Below, one piece after another: positions 6,422 through 7,616 of a DNA stretch of 7,616 bases (the stretch's first letter is position 1; each line of letters begins with the position of its first letter). Both the position numbers and the translations under genes were made by a program. Source of the stretch: Chloroflexota bacterium. GTDB lineage: Bacteria; Chloroflexota; Anaerolineae; Promineifilales; Promineifilaceae. The stretch lies in the NCBI GenBank assembly GCA_008501785.1, contig QQUD01000962.1, positions 1 through 7,616 on the forward strand, read 5' to 3'. The notes below the pieces were generated by a model. The model saw nothing but the letters and a program-made list of their open reading frames with translations. It was not told the DNA's origin and did not search any database.

Positions 6422-7339
6422 ATGGAACTAAAACAACTAGAAGCATTTGAACGGGTTGCACGAGAAGGAAATTTTTCACGGGCAGCAGAAGAGCTGGGTT
6501 TAACTCAACCGGCCGTTAGTACGCGTATTGCTACCCTCGAAAAATTGTTAGGTGGCACGCTGTTTGAGCGAGGTGGGCGTCAACTTAAATTAACAAAGCT
6601 CGGGAAATTATTTTTGCCATACGCTGAACGAATGCTTAATGTGATGGTAGATGGGATGATGGCCGTTAACAGTTTTCGGGAAGGCAAAACCGGCCAGGTG
6701 ACGATTGCCGCTTTGGATGCCCTGGCCAGGGCCATGCTCACCGATCCGATGCAACAATTTCGACAACAATTACCAGCGATTGATTTTACAATTCGCTACC
6801 GGATGCCCCGTGACATCATTGACATGCTTTATGATGGAACAGCCTCGCTTGGTCTCACCAGTGCGCCATTATGGGATAAAGGCATCAAAATACAGGCACA
6901 TTTTCAAGAACCGGTGCGAGCAGTCGTTGCCGCAACGCATTCGCTGGCCGTTTTTCAACGGCAGATGCGCAGGCCGTTAACATTGGCCCACCTTTACGAC
7001 CACACGATTTATCGAGTAACCATCAATTCTCGGGTAACGTCTGCAATCGAAAACATCGTAGAAAATGCCAGGGATGGCAGCGGTGGTGCAGTCATTTTTT
7101 TGCCAGCTACCATAGCAACTGAATTGCTGCGACAAGGCTCAGGCATCGCGTTTTTGCCTCAAAGTTTTGTCAAAAAGTATGTGGCAGATGGACAACTTGT
7201 TTATTTGAACATTGGCGACATGCCTCAGCTTTACCATGAACCCTTGTTGATTTCGCTGGTTGGGCGCACATTGGATCAACCCAACGCCACATTTTTAGAG
7301 GTGGTACGGCACCATTGGCAGGATATTTTAGTTGATTAG
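6422..7339 (+). CDS. LysR-type transcriptional regulator
   Basis: The 305-residue product has the standard LysR length and layout. The N-terminal winged helix-turn-helix covers about residues 1-60 (MELKQLEAFERVAREGNFSR, then AAEELGLTQPAVSTRIATLE, then LFERGGRQLKLTKLG). A linker helix follows to about residue 88, and a periplasmic-binding-protein-like co-inducer domain runs from about 91 to 300 (GQVTIAALDAL; RQGSGIAFLPQSFV). The effector cannot be inferred. Two consecutive ATG codons occur at 6419 and 6422; AAGG at 6414-6417 leaves 1 and 4 bases respectively, so the second is preferred, and MELKQLEAF is the usual start of the family. It is transcribed away from the metallophosphoesterase gene, a common arrangement for a LysR regulator and its target. 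A hairpin terminator follows 10 bases after the stop codon. Confidence 0.92.
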   Translation: MELKQLEAFERVAREGNFSRAAEELGLTQPAVSTRIATLEKLLGGTLFERGGRQLKLTKLGKLFLPYAERMLNVMVDGMMAVNSFREGKTGQVTIAALDALARAMLTDPMQQFRQQLPAIDFTIRYRMPRDIIDMLYDGTASLGLTSAPLWDKGIKIQAHFQEPVRAVVAATHSLAVFQRQMRRPLTLAHLYDHTIYRVTINSRVTSAIENIVENARDGSGGAVIFLPATIATELLRQGSGIAFLPQSFVKKYVADGQLVYLNIGDMPQLYHEPLLISLVGRTLDQPNATFLEVVRHHWQDILVD

Positions 7340-7348
7340 CGCACAAAA

Positions 7349-7382
7349 AAGAGGGACGCACTTCGGAAAGTGCGTCCCTCTT
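7349..7382. terminator. Bidirectional intrinsic terminator between LysR gene and tRNA-Gln
   Basis: A perfect 15-bp stem, AAGAGGGACGCACTT (7349-7363) with AAGTGCGTCCCTCTT (7368-7382), surrounds a 4-base loop. Leftward it runs into six consecutive T residues (complement of 7345-7350, two of them in the stem), an ideal terminator for the tRNA transcript. Rightward the tail is the weaker TTGATTT, still suitable for ending the LysR transcript. Confidence 0.88.
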
Positions 7383-7390
7383 GATTTAGG

Positions 7391-7461
7391 CTGCGGGACC
7401 AGGACTCGAACCTGGACTAGACGATTCAGAGTCGCCGGTTCTACCATTAAACTATCCCGCA
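7391..7461 (-). tRNA. tRNA-Gln(CTG)
   Basis: The 71-base gene folds as a full cloverleaf. The acceptor stem is TGCGGGA with TCCCGCA and begins with the U1-A72 pair typical of glutamine tRNAs; the discriminator base is G73. The D stem is GTTT with GAAC around AATGGTA. The anticodon stem is GGCGA with TCGTC, around the loop CTCTGAA, so the anticodon is CTG and reads CAG. The variable region is four bases (TAGT). The T stem is CCAGG with CCTGG around TTCGAGT. CCA is not encoded (CCT follows G73), so it must be added after transcription. It has its own promoter and terminator, so it appears to be a single-gene transcript. Confidence 0.95.
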
Positions 7462-7474
7462 ATATGCGGCGGAG

Positions 7475-7503
7475 ATGATACCAAATTGTGTGTAAGTTTG
7501 CAA
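7475..7503 (-). promoter_or_regulatory. Promoter of tRNA-Gln
   Basis: Reading leftward, a -35 TTGCAA (7498-7503) and a -10 TATCAT (7475-7480) are separated by exactly 17 bases, with TGG directly before the -10 forming an extended element. The predicted start near 7468 lies about 7 bases before the mature tRNA 5' end at 7461. This is the strongest promoter match in the window. Confidence 0.75.
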
Positions 7504-7515
7504 ACGATTTCTTGG

Positions 7516-7567
7516 AAAAAAGAAAGCGAGAAGTAAGTAGACATAAGTCACTTCCCATTTCTCACTT
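7516..7567 (-). terminator. Probable intrinsic terminator of the gene entering from the right edge
   Basis: Reading leftward, AAGTGAGAA (7567-7559) pairs with TTCTCGCTT (7532-7524) with one G-T pair. An inner hairpin forms from AAGTGAC and GTC-T-ACTT around a TTAT loop. The stem is followed by TCTTTTTT (down to 7516). It begins a few bases after the stop codon at 7572-7574. The stem is AT-rich, so its strength is uncertain; the GAGAAGTAAG-like repetition may also mark low-complexity intergenic DNA. Confidence 0.5.
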
Positions 7568-7571
7568 CTTA

Positions 7572-7616
7572 CTATTCAGTAAACAACGCCAAAACATCAT
7601 CCAATCGCTGCAAAAC
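7572..7616 (-). CDS. C-terminal end of an unidentified gene (partial)
   Basis: The last 14 codons of a leftward gene appear to enter from the right edge, reading VLQRLDDVLALFTE and then TAG. The peptide looks like an amphipathic helix, and a terminator-like hairpin follows the stop codon directly. Too little is present to name a product; the frame is chosen for plausible codon use and position of the stop, and other frames cannot be strictly excluded. Confidence 0.5.
   Translation of the reverse strand, partial: VLQRLDDVLALFTE

Noticed and set aside
6385..6450. Possible short leader frame starting at an ATG before the LysR gene and overlapping its start
   Set aside because: An AGGTGA lies upstream, but the peptide (about 21 residues) has no regulatory-codon run and the overlap is out of frame; probably chance in AT-rich sequence.
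7328..7558. 76-codon leftward open frame across the tRNA and terminator
   Set aside because: It is a translation through tRNA-Gln, its promoter and a hairpin terminator, so it cannot be a real gene.

Overview
The window looks like a chromosomal segment from a free-living bacterium of moderate GC, most likely a member of the Chloroflexota (Anaerolineae-like). That placement is inference from a CpXC-domain protein, a soluble GAF-PAS histidine kinase, an acetyltransferase fused to a cyclic-nucleotide-binding domain, and intergenic palindromes of the TGTCATTTCG...GAGAAATC type. No marker gene fixes the taxonomy. No prophage, transposase, CRISPR array or conjugation gene is visible.

Layout from left to right. 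Positions 47-262 hold two adjacent palindromic intergenic repeats. A leftward two-gene unit follows: a soluble histidine kinase (1655-3247), then a CpXC zinc-binding protein (274-1617). A 256-bp divergent region (3248-3503) carries four 11-bp GTGCATTGCAC-like palindromes between two outward-facing promoter candidates. Rightward from there is a 530-residue GNAT acetyltransferase with a C-terminal cyclic-nucleotide-binding-like domain (3504-5096). The convergent gap 5097-5366 holds a nested inverted-repeat element (5137-5309) with a dRS3-like core. A leftward metallophosphoesterase (5367-6203) is divergent from a rightward LysR-type regulator (6422-7339), with a palindrome and an extended -10 in front of the regulator. 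A strong hairpin terminator separates the regulator from a leftward tRNA-Gln(CTG) at 7391-7461, which has its own near-consensus promoter. The right edge holds a probable terminator and the last 14 codons of another leftward gene.

The genes read as signalling and regulatory chromosome content: a kinase without a response regulator in view, a possible ligand-gated protein or small-molecule acetyltransferase, a phosphoesterase and a LysR regulator. The observations most worth following are: (i) the palindrome-containing octamer CGGCCGTT, found at about ten sites in all three codon phases and on both strands; (ii) the regularly spaced GTGCATTGCAC operator-like array; (iii) the GNAT/cNMP-binding fusion, whose domain order is reversed relative to mycobacterial Pat and whose canonical phosphate-binding arginine is absent; and (iv) the nested intergenic repeat, which shares its TGTCATTC ends with the unrelated-looking repeat at the left edge. 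All counts and alignments were made by eye.
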